A DNA stretch of 64,000 bases from Desulfobacteraceae bacterium (GTDB lineage: Bacteria; Desulfobacterota; Desulfobacteria; Desulfobacterales; Desulfosalsimonadaceae). Below, piece by piece: positions 24,879 through 33,450 of the stretch; the stretch's first letter is position 1, and each line of letters starts with the position of its first letter. Under the pieces are notes generated by a model, which saw only the letters and a list, made by a program, of their open reading frames with translations, was not told the origin of the DNA and searched no databases. The stretch lies in assembly GCA_011390465.1 (NCBI GenBank), contig JAABSH010000011.1:1-64000 (forward strand), written 5' to 3'. The translations under genes and the position numbers were made by a program.

Positions 24879-25997
24879 ATGTCACCGGAAAAAACAGATC
24901 ACAACCTCAATTTTGACCTGCCCCCGCAAACAAACATGCCGCCGGCCCGGTTTTCGGCCGGGTTTCCGGCCTGGGCAGGGCTTCTCCTGATACTGCTGTT
25001 TGTGACAGCGGTTGCCAACCTTGGGGTCTCCATGGGGTTTTTCAGCTTCAACCCCGCATCCGCGCCCCCGGAAACCCGCATCATTCCCGGCCCGGACAAA
25101 CAAAAAGCCCTGGCATTAAAACTTGAAGAACAGGGACTGTCCCGGCCGGCGGCCCGGGCGTGGGAACAGTATCTGGCCGTTGCAAATCCGGACGCGGAAG
25201 AAATTGCTCTTGTCTGGTACCGCATCGCCGGGCAGCTTCAGGACGCAGGAGATTATGAAAAAGCCCTGGCGGCTTATTACCGGTCTGAGAGTTTTGCCGC
25301 AAGAGAAGACATTGCCGCAGAAATTGCCCTCCGGGTGCAGGAATGCCTGGAGGCCCTGGGTAAATTTTCCGCCCTGCGGCATGAACTGGCGGATCGGGTC
25401 GGCCTTGATCCTGATGAAACCAAGGCTTCCGAAAACACCAAACCCAAGACCAATGAAAAAATACTGGCGGAGATCGGGATGCAGAAAATTACCCGCACGG
25501 ACCTTGACCACCACATTGAAGCCCTGATTGACGGGCAGATGGGTCTGACCAAAAGCGCCATGCCGGAACAGAACCGTCTGGCCCGAAAAAAAGACCTGTT
25601 CAGCCAGCTGGCGTCCCCGGAAAACCACCGCATGGTATTGGGCCAGCTGATTGCGGAAACCCTGCTGTACCGGAAAGCCCGCGAAACCGGCCTGGCGGAT
25701 GATCCAAAAATCCGGGAAATGCTGGATGCCAGAAAAAAAAGCCTGCTGGCCCAGGCATATGTGGAAAAAATCCTTTCAGAGCGCATCCACCTGACTGCCG
25801 CGGATTTGAAAACTTATTTTGAGGCCAATCCAGAAACTTTTAAAACCGAGGACAATCCTGAACCCGTGTTTGAAGATGTCAAAACAGCGGTGTACCAGAG
25901 CCTTTATGCCCAAAAAGCCGAAGAAATCCGTCAATCTCTGCTTTCAAGCCTGAAAGACGAATATGATGTGGTGATCCATCAAATTACCAATGAATAG
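24879..25997 (+). CDS. Membrane-anchored SurA-N-like chaperone lacking a parvulin domain
   Basis: 372 residues from the ATG at 24879 (ACGGGAGA upstream). One membrane helix lies at about 36-58 (GLLLILLFVTAVANLGVSMGF). Residues ~75-170 carry TPR-like pairs (ALALKLEEQGLSRPAARAWEQYL; DYEKALAAYYRSESF), given as landmarks. Residues ~190-370 resemble the SurA/PpiC N-terminal chaperone fold: ILAEIGMQKITRTDLDHHIE, LGQLIAETLLYRKARETGL, then TAADLKTYFEANPETFK and FEDVKTAVYQSL. In foldases a parvulin domain sits between those last two; here they are nearly adjacent, so it is likely a non-enzymatic chaperone. It overlaps the next gene by 8 bases. Confidence 0.75.
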   Translation: MSPEKTDHNLNFDLPPQTNMPPARFSAGFPAWAGLLLILLFVTAVANLGVSMGFFSFNPASAPPETRIIPGPDKQKALALKLEEQGLSRPAARAWEQYLAVANPDAEEIALVWYRIAGQLQDAGDYEKALAAYYRSESFAAREDIAAEIALRVQECLEALGKFSALRHELADRVGLDPDETKASENTKPKTNEKILAEIGMQKITRTDLDHHIEALIDGQMGLTKSAMPEQNRLARKKDLFSQLASPENHRMVLGQLIAETLLYRKARETGLADDPKIREMLDARKKSLLAQAYVEKILSERIHLTAADLKTYFEANPETFKTEDNPEPVFEDVKTAVYQSLYAQKAEEIRQSLLSSLKDEYDVVIHQITNE

Positions 25998-27171
25998 TTT
26001 TTGCACATACAAATGTTCAGCCAAACGCCGGACGTTGCCGGCCCTCATGGCCCTCCTTCTGGCCGGCGTCCTGACCCTGATGATGACGCTGGCAGTCGCG
26101 TGCAGCCCCGGCGAATCAACGGTTGACGCGCCGGTTGACGCGCCGGATGGTGTCTCGGACGACGTTTCAGACGACGCACCTCCGGAAGCGGGAAAACCCG
26201 GTGCGAACAAAACACCCGACGCCATACACAAAACCATCACCCGGGGGCCGGTAACCGTTGACCTGGATATTGACAACGCATCCCCCACCATCGCGGATCA
26301 GATAAATCTCTGCCTGAGTGTGGAATTTGATGAAAACTGGGATGTTACGCTGCCGGCCATGGGCGAGAAACTGGATCCGTTCGGTATTGTTTCTTATCAC
26401 ACCGACCCGCCGGAACTGATTGCGGACAGCCGTTCCCGCATCCGCCGCTGCTATGTGCTGGAGCCGTTTTTGTCCGGTGAGTACACCATCCGGCCCATGA
26501 CAATAAAATTTCAGGACACGGCCCGGCCGGATGATCCAGAGCATAAGCCAGAGCATAAGCCAGAGCATAAGCCAGAGCATAAGCCAGAGCATAAAATTGA
26601 AACCGAAGCCGTCACCCTTGAGGTGAAATCTCTGCTGCCGGAAAATTTTGAAGAATTAACCCTTCACGACATTCATCCCCCGGTGCCCCTGCCCCGGTCT
26701 TACACGCCCTGGATATGGGCGGGCGGCGGTTTGGCAGTGCTGCTGGCGGCGGGAATTGTCGGCGCCGGGATCTGGCAGAGAAAAAGGCGGCATGGCAGCG
26801 CAGGGGAACTCAGACAAATTCCGCCCCATGAACAGGCATTTGCGGAACTCCAGGCCCTGGTGGATGAAAACCTTGTTGAAAAAGGGGAAGTCAAAGCCTT
26901 TTATCAAAAAATATCAAATATTCTAAGGCATTATATTGAAAACCGGTTTCACCTGAAAGCACCGGAGCAGACCACTGAAGAATTTCTTGCCGTCATCCGG
27001 TCCGACAACAGTTTTGCCCGCCAGGAGAAGGCCTTGCTTCAGGCATTTCTCACCCATTGCGATCTTGTGAAATTTGCAAAATTTGCACCTGCAACAGAAG
27101 ATATTCAGAAAACGTTTGACGCCTGCAAGGCCTTTCTTCTTGAAACCCGGGAAAAGGAAACTGCGATCTGA
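25990..27171 (+). CDS. Exported, membrane-anchored Bat-operon protein (BatX/DUF4381-like)
   Basis: 393 residues. The N-terminus is a signal sequence (LPALMALLLAGVLTLMMTLAVACS); the Cys-containing end is only a weak lipobox (Ala at -3). An extracytoplasmic beta domain spans ~75-200, with a run of five PEHK repeats at about 183-202. A membrane helix is at ~240-262 (WIWAGGGLAVLLAAGIVGAGI). The cytoplasmic C-terminal domain has FYQKISNILRHYIENRFHLKAPEQTTEEFL, the pattern of the DUF4381-like protein usually placed before batA (described here by its position, ~305-340). It probably supports the MoxR/Bat complex. Its stop overlaps the next ATG (TGATG). Confidence 0.75.
   Translation: MNSFCTYKCSAKRRTLPALMALLLAGVLTLMMTLAVACSPGESTVDAPVDAPDGVSDDVSDDAPPEAGKPGANKTPDAIHKTITRGPVTVDLDIDNASPTIADQINLCLSVEFDENWDVTLPAMGEKLDPFGIVSYHTDPPELIADSRSRIRRCYVLEPFLSGEYTIRPMTIKFQDTARPDDPEHKPEHKPEHKPEHKPEHKIETEAVTLEVKSLLPENFEELTLHDIHPPVPLPRSYTPWIWAGGGLAVLLAAGIVGAGIWQRKRRHGSAGELRQIPPHEQAFAELQALVDENLVEKGEVKAFYQKISNILRHYIENRFHLKAPEQTTEEFLAVIRSDNSFARQEKALLQAFLTHCDLVKFAKFAPATEDIQKTFDACKAFLLETREKETAI
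26536..26595 (+). repeat. Five 12-bp in-frame repeats encoding PEHK
   Basis: CCAGAGCATAAG is repeated at 26536, 26548, 26560, 26572 and 26584 with only the last base of the last unit changed. The repeats are identical at the nucleotide level, so they are recent or kept homogeneous. Copy-number change by slippage would keep the frame. Confidence 0.95.
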
Positions 27172-28244
27172 TGATGCATTTTGAATCACCATGGGCCTTT
27201 CTGCTGCTGGTTCTGATCCCCCTGCTGCCGATGATTCAGCGGTATTGGCAGCAAAAAAAACGGCAACGGGGCGCCATCCGGTTTTCTTCCGTGAGCAACG
27301 CGGCAAATGCGGGCCGCTCCTGGCGGCAGCGGCTCTACAACCTGCCGATGGGGATCCGGATGCTGGCCCTGATCTGCCTGATTATTGCCCTGGCCCGGCC
27401 CCAGACCGGACGGGAGGAAGTGGTGGACATCAGCAAAGGGGTGGCCATTGAAATGGTCATTGACCGCTCCGGCAGCATGGCAGCGGAAATGGAAATCAAC
27501 GGCCGGCAGAAAACCCGGCTGGATGTGGTAAAAGACGTGTTTAAAAGCTTCGCCCTGGGCGACGGTAAAGACCTTTCCGGCCGGCCCAATGACCTTATCG
27601 GCATCATTGCGTTTGCCCGTTACGCGGACACCATCTGCCCGCTGACCCTGGCCCACGGGGCCCTTGAACCGTTTCTGGATACGGTGAAGCTCGTGCAGGT
27701 GCGCAGCGAAGACGGCACAGCCATCGGCGACGCCTTGGCCCTGGCCGCGGCCCGGCTGGAAAAAGCAGAAGACACCCTTGCCCGGCAGCAGCAGGACAGG
27801 AAAAAAACTTATACCATTAAAAGCAAAATCATTATTCTGCTGTCTGACGGAGAAAACAACGCCGGCAAACGAAAGCCCCTGGAAGCGGCAGAAATGGCAG
27901 CAAAATGGGGCATTCGGGTTTATACCATCGCCATTGGCGGAGACGCGTCCATGCAGTCCATCCGGACCCCGTTCGGGGTTTACAAGGTTCCAATGGGACA
28001 TGCCGTGGACACCACCACCATGCAGCGGATTGCCGAAGAAACCGGCGGATTTTTCCGGGAAGCCGGAGATGCCGCCTCTCTGGCCGCCATTTACCAGGAA
28101 ATTGATGCAATGGAAAAAAGCAATATTGAATCCGTTAAATACGTGGACTACAAGGAAGCCTTTCTGCCCTTTGCCATGCTCGGGCTGATACTCGTAGCCG
28201 CGGAAATCGTGCTTTCCAGCACTGTTTTTCGAAAACTGCCCTGA
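27171..28244 (+). CDS. batA: BatA, VWA-domain membrane protein
   Basis: 357 residues. Short N-terminal membrane segments (AFLLLVLIPLLPMI; GIRMLALICLIIALARP) precede a VWA domain with MIDAS motif EMVIDRSGSMAAEM (about 95), GIIAFARYADTICPLTLAHG (about 142-161) and IILLSDGENNAGKR (about 222). A C-terminal helix follows near 325. This is the BatA layout: two N-terminal helices, VWA outside the membrane, C-terminal anchor. The metal-ion adhesion motif is complete. Two tandem ATGs (27171 and 27174) are possible starts. Confidence 0.93.
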   Translation: MMHFESPWAFLLLVLIPLLPMIQRYWQQKKRQRGAIRFSSVSNAANAGRSWRQRLYNLPMGIRMLALICLIIALARPQTGREEVVDISKGVAIEMVIDRSGSMAAEMEINGRQKTRLDVVKDVFKSFALGDGKDLSGRPNDLIGIIAFARYADTICPLTLAHGALEPFLDTVKLVQVRSEDGTAIGDALALAAARLEKAEDTLARQQQDRKKTYTIKSKIIILLSDGENNAGKRKPLEAAEMAAKWGIRVYTIAIGGDASMQSIRTPFGVYKVPMGHAVDTTTMQRIAEETGGFFREAGDAASLAAIYQEIDAMEKSNIESVKYVDYKEAFLPFAMLGLILVAAEIVLSSTVFRKLP

Positions 28245-28249
28245 TCATT

Positions 28250-29263
28250 ATGATACTTCAAAACATTACCATACTGCATTTTCTGTGGCTCATCCCGTTG
28301 CTGGCGGGCATCTGTGCTTATGCGTGGCATCGCCGGAGAACCGGGCTGCAACGGTTTATCGACGCCGGTCTGCTGGACCGGATTCCGGTTTCCGTGAGCT
28401 ACGGACGGCGGTTCTGGAAATCTGTTATGGTACTTGGGGCTTTGATGTTTCTGATTCTTGCCATGGCCCGGCCCGCATGGAATCCCAAACCGGAAACCGT
28501 GGAGCGGAAAGGCCGGGATGTGGTCTTTTTGCTGGATGTGTCCCGAAGCATGCTGGCCGAAGACCTGTATCCCAACCGCCTGGCGCGGGCTAAACTGGCC
28601 ATCCTGGACTGCATTGACCGGCTCGAAGGGGATCGGGTGGGGCTGGTGGCCTTTGCCGGCACGGCCGCGGTAAAATGCCCCCTGACCCTGGATTATGGCT
28701 TTTTCCGCATGATGCTCAAGGATATTTCAACAGACAGCATTGCCCGGGGCGGCACCATGATCGGCGACGGCATCCGCAAAATCTTAACCGACGTGTTTGA
28801 CAATCAGGAAAAAGAATACAAGGATATTATTTTGATCACGGACGGCGAAGATCATGACAGTTTCCCCGTGGAAGCAGCCAAAGCAGCCGGTGAAAAAGGC
28901 ATCCGGATTATCGCCATCGGTCTGGGGGATGAAAACGAGGGCAAACGGATTCCCGTAACCACGGCGGCCGGTGAAAAAACCTTTCTCAAATACAATGGCC
29001 GGGAAATCTGGTCCCGGCTGGACGCGGACACCCTGCGCGAAATGGTAAACGCCACCCCCGGCGGCAAATATCTGAACGTGGCCACCGGCGCCATTGATCT
29101 GGGCAATGTTTATGCCCGGCTGATCGCCACGGCAGAAAAAAAACACCTGGAATCGGAAACCATCAAACGATATGAAGAAAAGTTCCAGATTTTCCTGGCA
29201 GCGGCATTTTTTCTCCTTGCTGTGGAATTTCTGGTCACTGAACGGAAAAAAATCAAAAAATGA
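28250..29263 (+). CDS. batB: BatB, VWA-domain membrane protein
   Basis: 337 residues, paralogous to the preceding gene. The MIDAS is VVFLLDVSRSMLAEDLYPNRL (landmark; Asp-x-Ser-x-Ser at about 89), then GLVAFAGTAAVKCPLTLDYGF and IILITDGEDHDSFP. Membrane helices are at about 7-20, 48-66 and near 310-328 (FLAAAFFLLAVEFLV). BatB usually carries a short TPR-like tail or is followed by a TPR protein, as here. Its stop overlaps the next start. Confidence 0.93.
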   Translation: MILQNITILHFLWLIPLLAGICAYAWHRRRTGLQRFIDAGLLDRIPVSVSYGRRFWKSVMVLGALMFLILAMARPAWNPKPETVERKGRDVVFLLDVSRSMLAEDLYPNRLARAKLAILDCIDRLEGDRVGLVAFAGTAAVKCPLTLDYGFFRMMLKDISTDSIARGGTMIGDGIRKILTDVFDNQEKEYKDIILITDGEDHDSFPVEAAKAAGEKGIRIIAIGLGDENEGKRIPVTTAAGEKTFLKYNGREIWSRLDADTLREMVNATPGGKYLNVATGAIDLGNVYARLIATAEKKHLESETIKRYEEKFQIFLAAAFFLLAVEFLVTERKKIKK

Positions 29264-30576
29264 CGGCTTCTCACGAAACAGTCCAAAAAATGACCGTTTT
29301 TTCACTGCGTTCCCGATCTGCTGCCAGGATTCTTGCCTGGCTTATGGTCTGTGTGCTGCACGTCTTTGCGGGTATTGGCACGGATTCCGGGTATGCCGGT
29401 GACACAGAAAGTCTGGTAAAAAAGGGCAACGCGCTGTTTGAAAACGGCGATTATGACGGGGCTCTCAGGGCCTATGAAGAAGCTGCGGTCTTTGATCCGG
29501 AATCCCCGCGGATTCTTTTTAACAAAGGCACTGCATTGTTTAAAAAACAGAATTTCACCGCGGCCCGGGAAGCGTTTCAAAAGGCGGCGTTAAAGAGCCG
29601 GGACACAAATCTGGAAGCCCGGGCCCGATATAATGCGGGCCTGTGTTTTTTCCAGGAAGGAGAACGCCAGAAAGACAGTGATCTTCAAAAGACCATTGAC
29701 GCCTATACCAGCAGCATTCAATTGTTTCAGGAAGCCTTGAAACTGAATCCCGAATTTACCCGGGCCGCGGAAAACCTGGAAATGGTCCGGCTGATGATGA
29801 AATCCGTGCTGGATGAAATCAAAAAACAGGAAGAAGCCGCGCAAAAACAGCAGGCGGCGGCCCGGAAAACAGCAGAAAAAATTAAAAATTTAATTGACCG
29901 GCAGCAGGCCCTGCTGGATACCAGCCGGGCCGGCATGGAAACCCCGCCCCCATCTGCTGCCGATCAAAGAGCGAAAAACCAGGAACTTGCGGACCAACAG
30001 AATCAATTAAAACAGGATACCACAACTTTTTCCGAAGAACTGGCAGCTTCCGCCGGAACCACCGCCAATCCGGCAGCGGGGAACGCCCCTGGCCCGGGCT
30101 CACCACCGGCAATACATCCGGCCAATCCCCATCTGGATGCTTCCGCAAATGCCCAGGACAAGGCCGTGGGAAAGCTCACGGACAATAATCTGCCGGAGGC
30201 CGCAAATCACCAGGAAACATCCCTTGACGCTTTGGAAAAAGCCCTTGAAGCCTTGAGCCAACAGCAAAGCCAGAATCAGGGCCAGAACCAGCAGGCCGAA
30301 AAACAGCAAACCGGAGAACAGCAAACTGCCCCTGAAAAACCAGACGATGCAGCAAACGACCCGGAAAACAACCCGGCAAATGAAACTGATAAAAATGCAG
30401 GGACCGAAGACAGAGAAAAAGATGAAGCAGCAGACAACAGCGACCCCTCAGATGCGGCCCGGGCCTTTGAGCTGACGGATGATCCGGAAAGCATCATCGA
30501 AGAAGAAAGAAAAAACAAACAACAGCGGATGCCCGTGTCCAGCGGCGCTTTTAAAGATGTGGACAAAAACTGGTAA
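29260..30576 (+). CDS. batC: BatC-like TPR protein
   Basis: 438 residues, starting at an ATG that overlaps the batB stop. A membrane or signal helix lies near 18-40 (ILAWLMVCVLHVFAGIG). TPR units follow at about 50-165 (GNALFENGDYDGALRAYEEA; GTALFKKQNFTAAREAFQKA; AIQLFQEALKLNPEFTRAAENL-like). The second half is low-complexity, rich in Gln, Asn, Glu and Pro, with a run QQQSQNQGQNQQAEKQQ near 330. It ends with an acidic, then basic tail. It is presumably the scaffold that links the Bat proteins. Confidence 0.85.
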   Translation: MTASHETVQKMTVFSLRSRSAARILAWLMVCVLHVFAGIGTDSGYAGDTESLVKKGNALFENGDYDGALRAYEEAAVFDPESPRILFNKGTALFKKQNFTAAREAFQKAALKSRDTNLEARARYNAGLCFFQEGERQKDSDLQKTIDAYTSSIQLFQEALKLNPEFTRAAENLEMVRLMMKSVLDEIKKQEEAAQKQQAAARKTAEKIKNLIDRQQALLDTSRAGMETPPPSAADQRAKNQELADQQNQLKQDTTTFSEELAASAGTTANPAAGNAPGPGSPPAIHPANPHLDASANAQDKAVGKLTDNNLPEAANHQETSLDALEKALEALSQQQSQNQGQNQQAEKQQTGEQQTAPEKPDDAANDPENNPANETDKNAGTEDREKDEAADNSDPSDAARAFELTDDPESIIEEERKNKQQRMPVSSGAFKDVDKNW

Positions 30577-30636
30577 AACAAACGCCCGTAAAAAAGCATC
30601 GCTCAAACAAACCCCGGTAAAAAACAGGACTGGCAG

Positions 30637-32553
30637 GTGAAACGTTTTCTGTCCATACATACCCTTTTGATTCTGTGCATAACCGGCTTGTGTATCGCCG
30701 GCTTATGTATCGCCGGGCCGGCGGCTCAGCCGGCTTCCGCCGCTGCCCTTCAGGCGGAAGCCGTGGTGGAGCAGACCACTGTATATCAGGGGGAACCGTT
30801 TATGCTGCGCATCCGGGTAAGCGGCAGCGACCAGGTTGAGCCGCCGGATTCCGGCATCCTTGAAAATATGGACGGCTTTTCCGTGACATATCAGGGCGGA
30901 TCCGGCAACAACAGCACTTCCATCACCATTGTAAACGGAAAAATGACCCGGAACATCAAACGGGGGTACGTGTTTTCATATGAGCTGATTCCTCAAAAAA
31001 CCGGCACCCTCACCATTCCGCCGATAGAAATCCGGGCGGACGCTCAAAGCGTGAAAACCCGGTCCGTCCGGATTCATGTGAGAGCGCCCGGGGAAACCGA
31101 TGATGTCAAACTCCGGGTTTTTTTGAGCAAAAATCACTGTTATACCGGCGAACCCGTTACCCTCACGGCCCGGCTCTATCTGCGAAAAGATGTGCGCACC
31201 GCTGTTTTTACCCTTCCGGCCCTGAACCGGACCGACTGGTTTTACGTTATTGATCCAAAGGCAGCGCAAAAACAAGGGAAAAAATACTACCGGATTCCCG
31301 TAAACAACGAAGAGGTCATCGCTCTGCAGGGCCAGGAAACCCTGGACGGGACACTGTATTCCACTGTCTCGTTTTCAAAAATTCTGATTCCCGGAAAACC
31401 CGGCGCATTTACGCTGGATCAGGCCACTGTGGCCTGCGAGGTGTTCACCGGATATCGTGAAAATCAGCGCCGGAATCCGTTCGGAGATGAATTTTTCTCT
31501 GATTTTTTCAATACCCGTCAGGGGGTTTATCAAAAAGTGGTGGCTCCGTCTCCAGCCGTGGACCTGACCGTTCGCGAACTGCCGGTTCAGGGCCGGCCGG
31601 ACAATTTTGCCGGCCACATTGGCCAATACGGGATTTCCGCCACCGCCAGCCCCCTTGAAGTCAGTGTGGGGGATCCCATCACCCTGACCATCACCCTGAG
31701 CGGGCCGTCCTATCTGGAACACGTCAATCTTCCGCCCCTGGAAAATCAGAAAAACCTGGCCCGGCAGTTTAAAATACCCGAAGAGCGGGCCACCGGGGAA
31801 ATCCAGAACCACAAAAAAATTTTTACCCAGACCATCCGCGCGCTAAGCGCGGATGTCACCCATATTCCCGCCATCCAGCTTCCCTATTTTGATACAGAAA
31901 ACAGCACCTATAAAACTGCCGAAACCCGGCCCATTCCCCTGACGGTCAAAGAAACCCGCGTTGTCACGGCAATGGATGCGGAAGGGCGGTCCCTGTCCGC
32001 GGCTCAGGGCAGAACCGTGGAGACCTGGGACCGGGGGATTGCCTATAATTACGAAGACGCCTCTGTGCTGGAAGATCAGCGCACCGGACTGCAGCTGATC
32101 CAGACCCCGGCATGGACAGGTGCCATTGCCGCGCCCCCGGTGCTTTACCTGATGGTGCTGGCAGTCTCTGCCGTGATCCGCAGAAAAAAGGCAGATCCCG
32201 GTGCCCTGATGGCCAGAAAAGCGTTTCGCCGGTTGTCAAAAACCCTTGGGGCCATTAAAAAAACAGAACCCGCAGCAGATGAAACCGACAGAATTTTAAA
32301 GGCCCTGTGCCAGTATCTCGGCGCCCGGCTGGGTCTGTCGTCTCTTGCCATTGTATACAGCGACGCGGCCCCTGCTCTGGCGGAAAAAGGGGCCTCATCC
32401 GAACTGCTGCATGATCTTGAAAAAATTTTCACGGCCTGCGAAGCCGGGCGCTATGCCGGTGCCCGGGATCGGTCTGCTTCCGGGGAACCCGTGGCGGAAC
32501 TTTCGGAAAAAACCTTGAAAACAGCGGCAAAAATCGAAAAATTATGCAAATGA
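30637..32553 (+). CDS. batD: BatD, exported beta-sandwich membrane protein
   Basis: 638 residues from a GTG (30637), with CAGGA upstream. The signal peptide ends near ASAAALQAEA and contains an imperfect 15-bp duplication (GLCIA twice). The exported region begins EAVVEQTTVYQGEPFMLRIRV-like and has DGFSVTYQGGSGNNSTSI, both typical of BatD, then further oxygen-tolerance-type beta domains. A membrane helix lies at about 492-508 (AAPPVLYLMVLAVSAVI), followed by a ~120-residue cytoplasmic helical tail. It overlaps batE by 10 bases. Confidence 0.9.
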   Translation: MKRFLSIHTLLILCITGLCIAGLCIAGPAAQPASAAALQAEAVVEQTTVYQGEPFMLRIRVSGSDQVEPPDSGILENMDGFSVTYQGGSGNNSTSITIVNGKMTRNIKRGYVFSYELIPQKTGTLTIPPIEIRADAQSVKTRSVRIHVRAPGETDDVKLRVFLSKNHCYTGEPVTLTARLYLRKDVRTAVFTLPALNRTDWFYVIDPKAAQKQGKKYYRIPVNNEEVIALQGQETLDGTLYSTVSFSKILIPGKPGAFTLDQATVACEVFTGYRENQRRNPFGDEFFSDFFNTRQGVYQKVVAPSPAVDLTVRELPVQGRPDNFAGHIGQYGISATASPLEVSVGDPITLTITLSGPSYLEHVNLPPLENQKNLARQFKIPEERATGEIQNHKKIFTQTIRALSADVTHIPAIQLPYFDTENSTYKTAETRPIPLTVKETRVVTAMDAEGRSLSAAQGRTVETWDRGIAYNYEDASVLEDQRTGLQLIQTPAWTGAIAAPPVLYLMVLAVSAVIRRKKADPGALMARKAFRRLSKTLGAIKKTEPAADETDRILKALCQYLGARLGLSSLAIVYSDAAPALAEKGASSELLHDLEKIFTACEAGRYAGARDRSASGEPVAELSEKTLKTAAKIEKLCK

Positions 32554-33425
32554 TATATCAAATAACCTTTATCCTGATGATGATTTTATGCCCTGTTTTG
32601 GGCGGGACACCTCCTGCTGATGCAGCATCGGCAGCCGCCGACACAACACCAGACGCAGCCGCCGACACAGCCGGACACCTGACAGAGACAGAGATCTCGC
32701 GTTTGTTTCACGAGGCCAATGACCTGTTTGCAAAAGCCAACCAGGCCGCGGCAGCCGATCCGGAAAAAGCCATGACCCTGTACCGGAAATCCCTTTTACG
32801 ATACCGAAAAATCGCGGAACAGGGAAACATTGAAAACGGCAGGCTCTACTATAATATCGCCAACCTCTATTTTAAAACCCGGGATATCGGCCGGGCCATC
32901 CTGAACTACCGAAAAGCAGAAATCTACCTGGGAAACGATATCAATCTGGAGAAAAATCTGGCCTTTGCCCGGCAGATGCGCAAAGATGACATCCGCGTTA
33001 AACAGGAAACAAAAATCCTGAAAACTGTGTTTTTCTGGCACTATGATCTGTCTTCGAAAACCCGGCTGTTTCTTTTTGCCGGATCATTTGCCCTGTTCTG
33101 GGGATTTGCGGGAATCCGCATTTTTATCAAACGACCGGCGGTTAAAGGCGCAGCCGTGGTCTGGGCCGTTCTTGCGGTGCTGTTTGGTACTTCTTTAATC
33201 GTGGAATACACGGTCCGGAAAAACACGGTGCCCGGGGTGGTGGTAAGCGAGAAAGTGGTGGCCAGAAAAGGAAACAGCCGCTCCTATGAACCCAGCTTTA
33301 AAGATCCACTGCACGCGGGCACGGAGTTTATTGTGCTGGAACATCGGGGAAACTGGATTCAGGTGCGGCTGCCCGACGACCGGACCTGCTGGCTGCCGGC
33401 GGCAGATGTTGAACTGGTGGGCTGA
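32544..33425 (+). CDS. batE: BatE, TPR and SH3-like membrane protein
   Basis: 293 residues. A signal peptide is followed by a short Ala/Asp/Thr-rich spacer. TPRs lie at about 80-150 (YYNIANLYFKTRDIGRAILNY and RKAEIYLGNDINLEKNLAFA as landmarks). Two membrane helices are at ~175-190 and ~205-222. A C-terminal SH3-like domain (VVARKGNSRSYEPSFKDPL, AGTEFIVLEHRGNWIQVRLPD, then WLPAADVELV) closes the protein. This layout is diagnostic for BatE, the last member of the operon. A 7-bp inverted pair CTGAAAC/GTTTCAG spans the stop region towards the convergent gene but has no U-run. Confidence 0.9.
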   Translation: MQMIYQITFILMMILCPVLGGTPPADAASAAADTTPDAAADTAGHLTETEISRLFHEANDLFAKANQAAAADPEKAMTLYRKSLLRYRKIAEQGNIENGRLYYNIANLYFKTRDIGRAILNYRKAEIYLGNDINLEKNLAFARQMRKDDIRVKQETKILKTVFFWHYDLSSKTRLFLFAGSFALFWGFAGIRIFIKRPAVKGAAVVWAVLAVLFGTSLIVEYTVRKNTVPGVVVSEKVVARKGNSRSYEPSFKDPLHAGTEFIVLEHRGNWIQVRLPDDRTCWLPAADVELVG

Positions 33426-33450
33426 AACGCCTTTAATTCACGCCCCTGTT

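Noticed and set aside
26080-26104. Lipoprotein signal in the Bat-operon protein at 25990
   Set aside because: The residue at -3 before the Cys is Ala rather than Leu/Val/Ile, so I call it a signal sequence or anchor and do not assign lipidation.
26536-26595. 12-bp array considered as a CRISPR or regulatory iteron array
   Set aside because: The repeats are contiguous and in frame in a coding region, encoding PEHK; no spacers.
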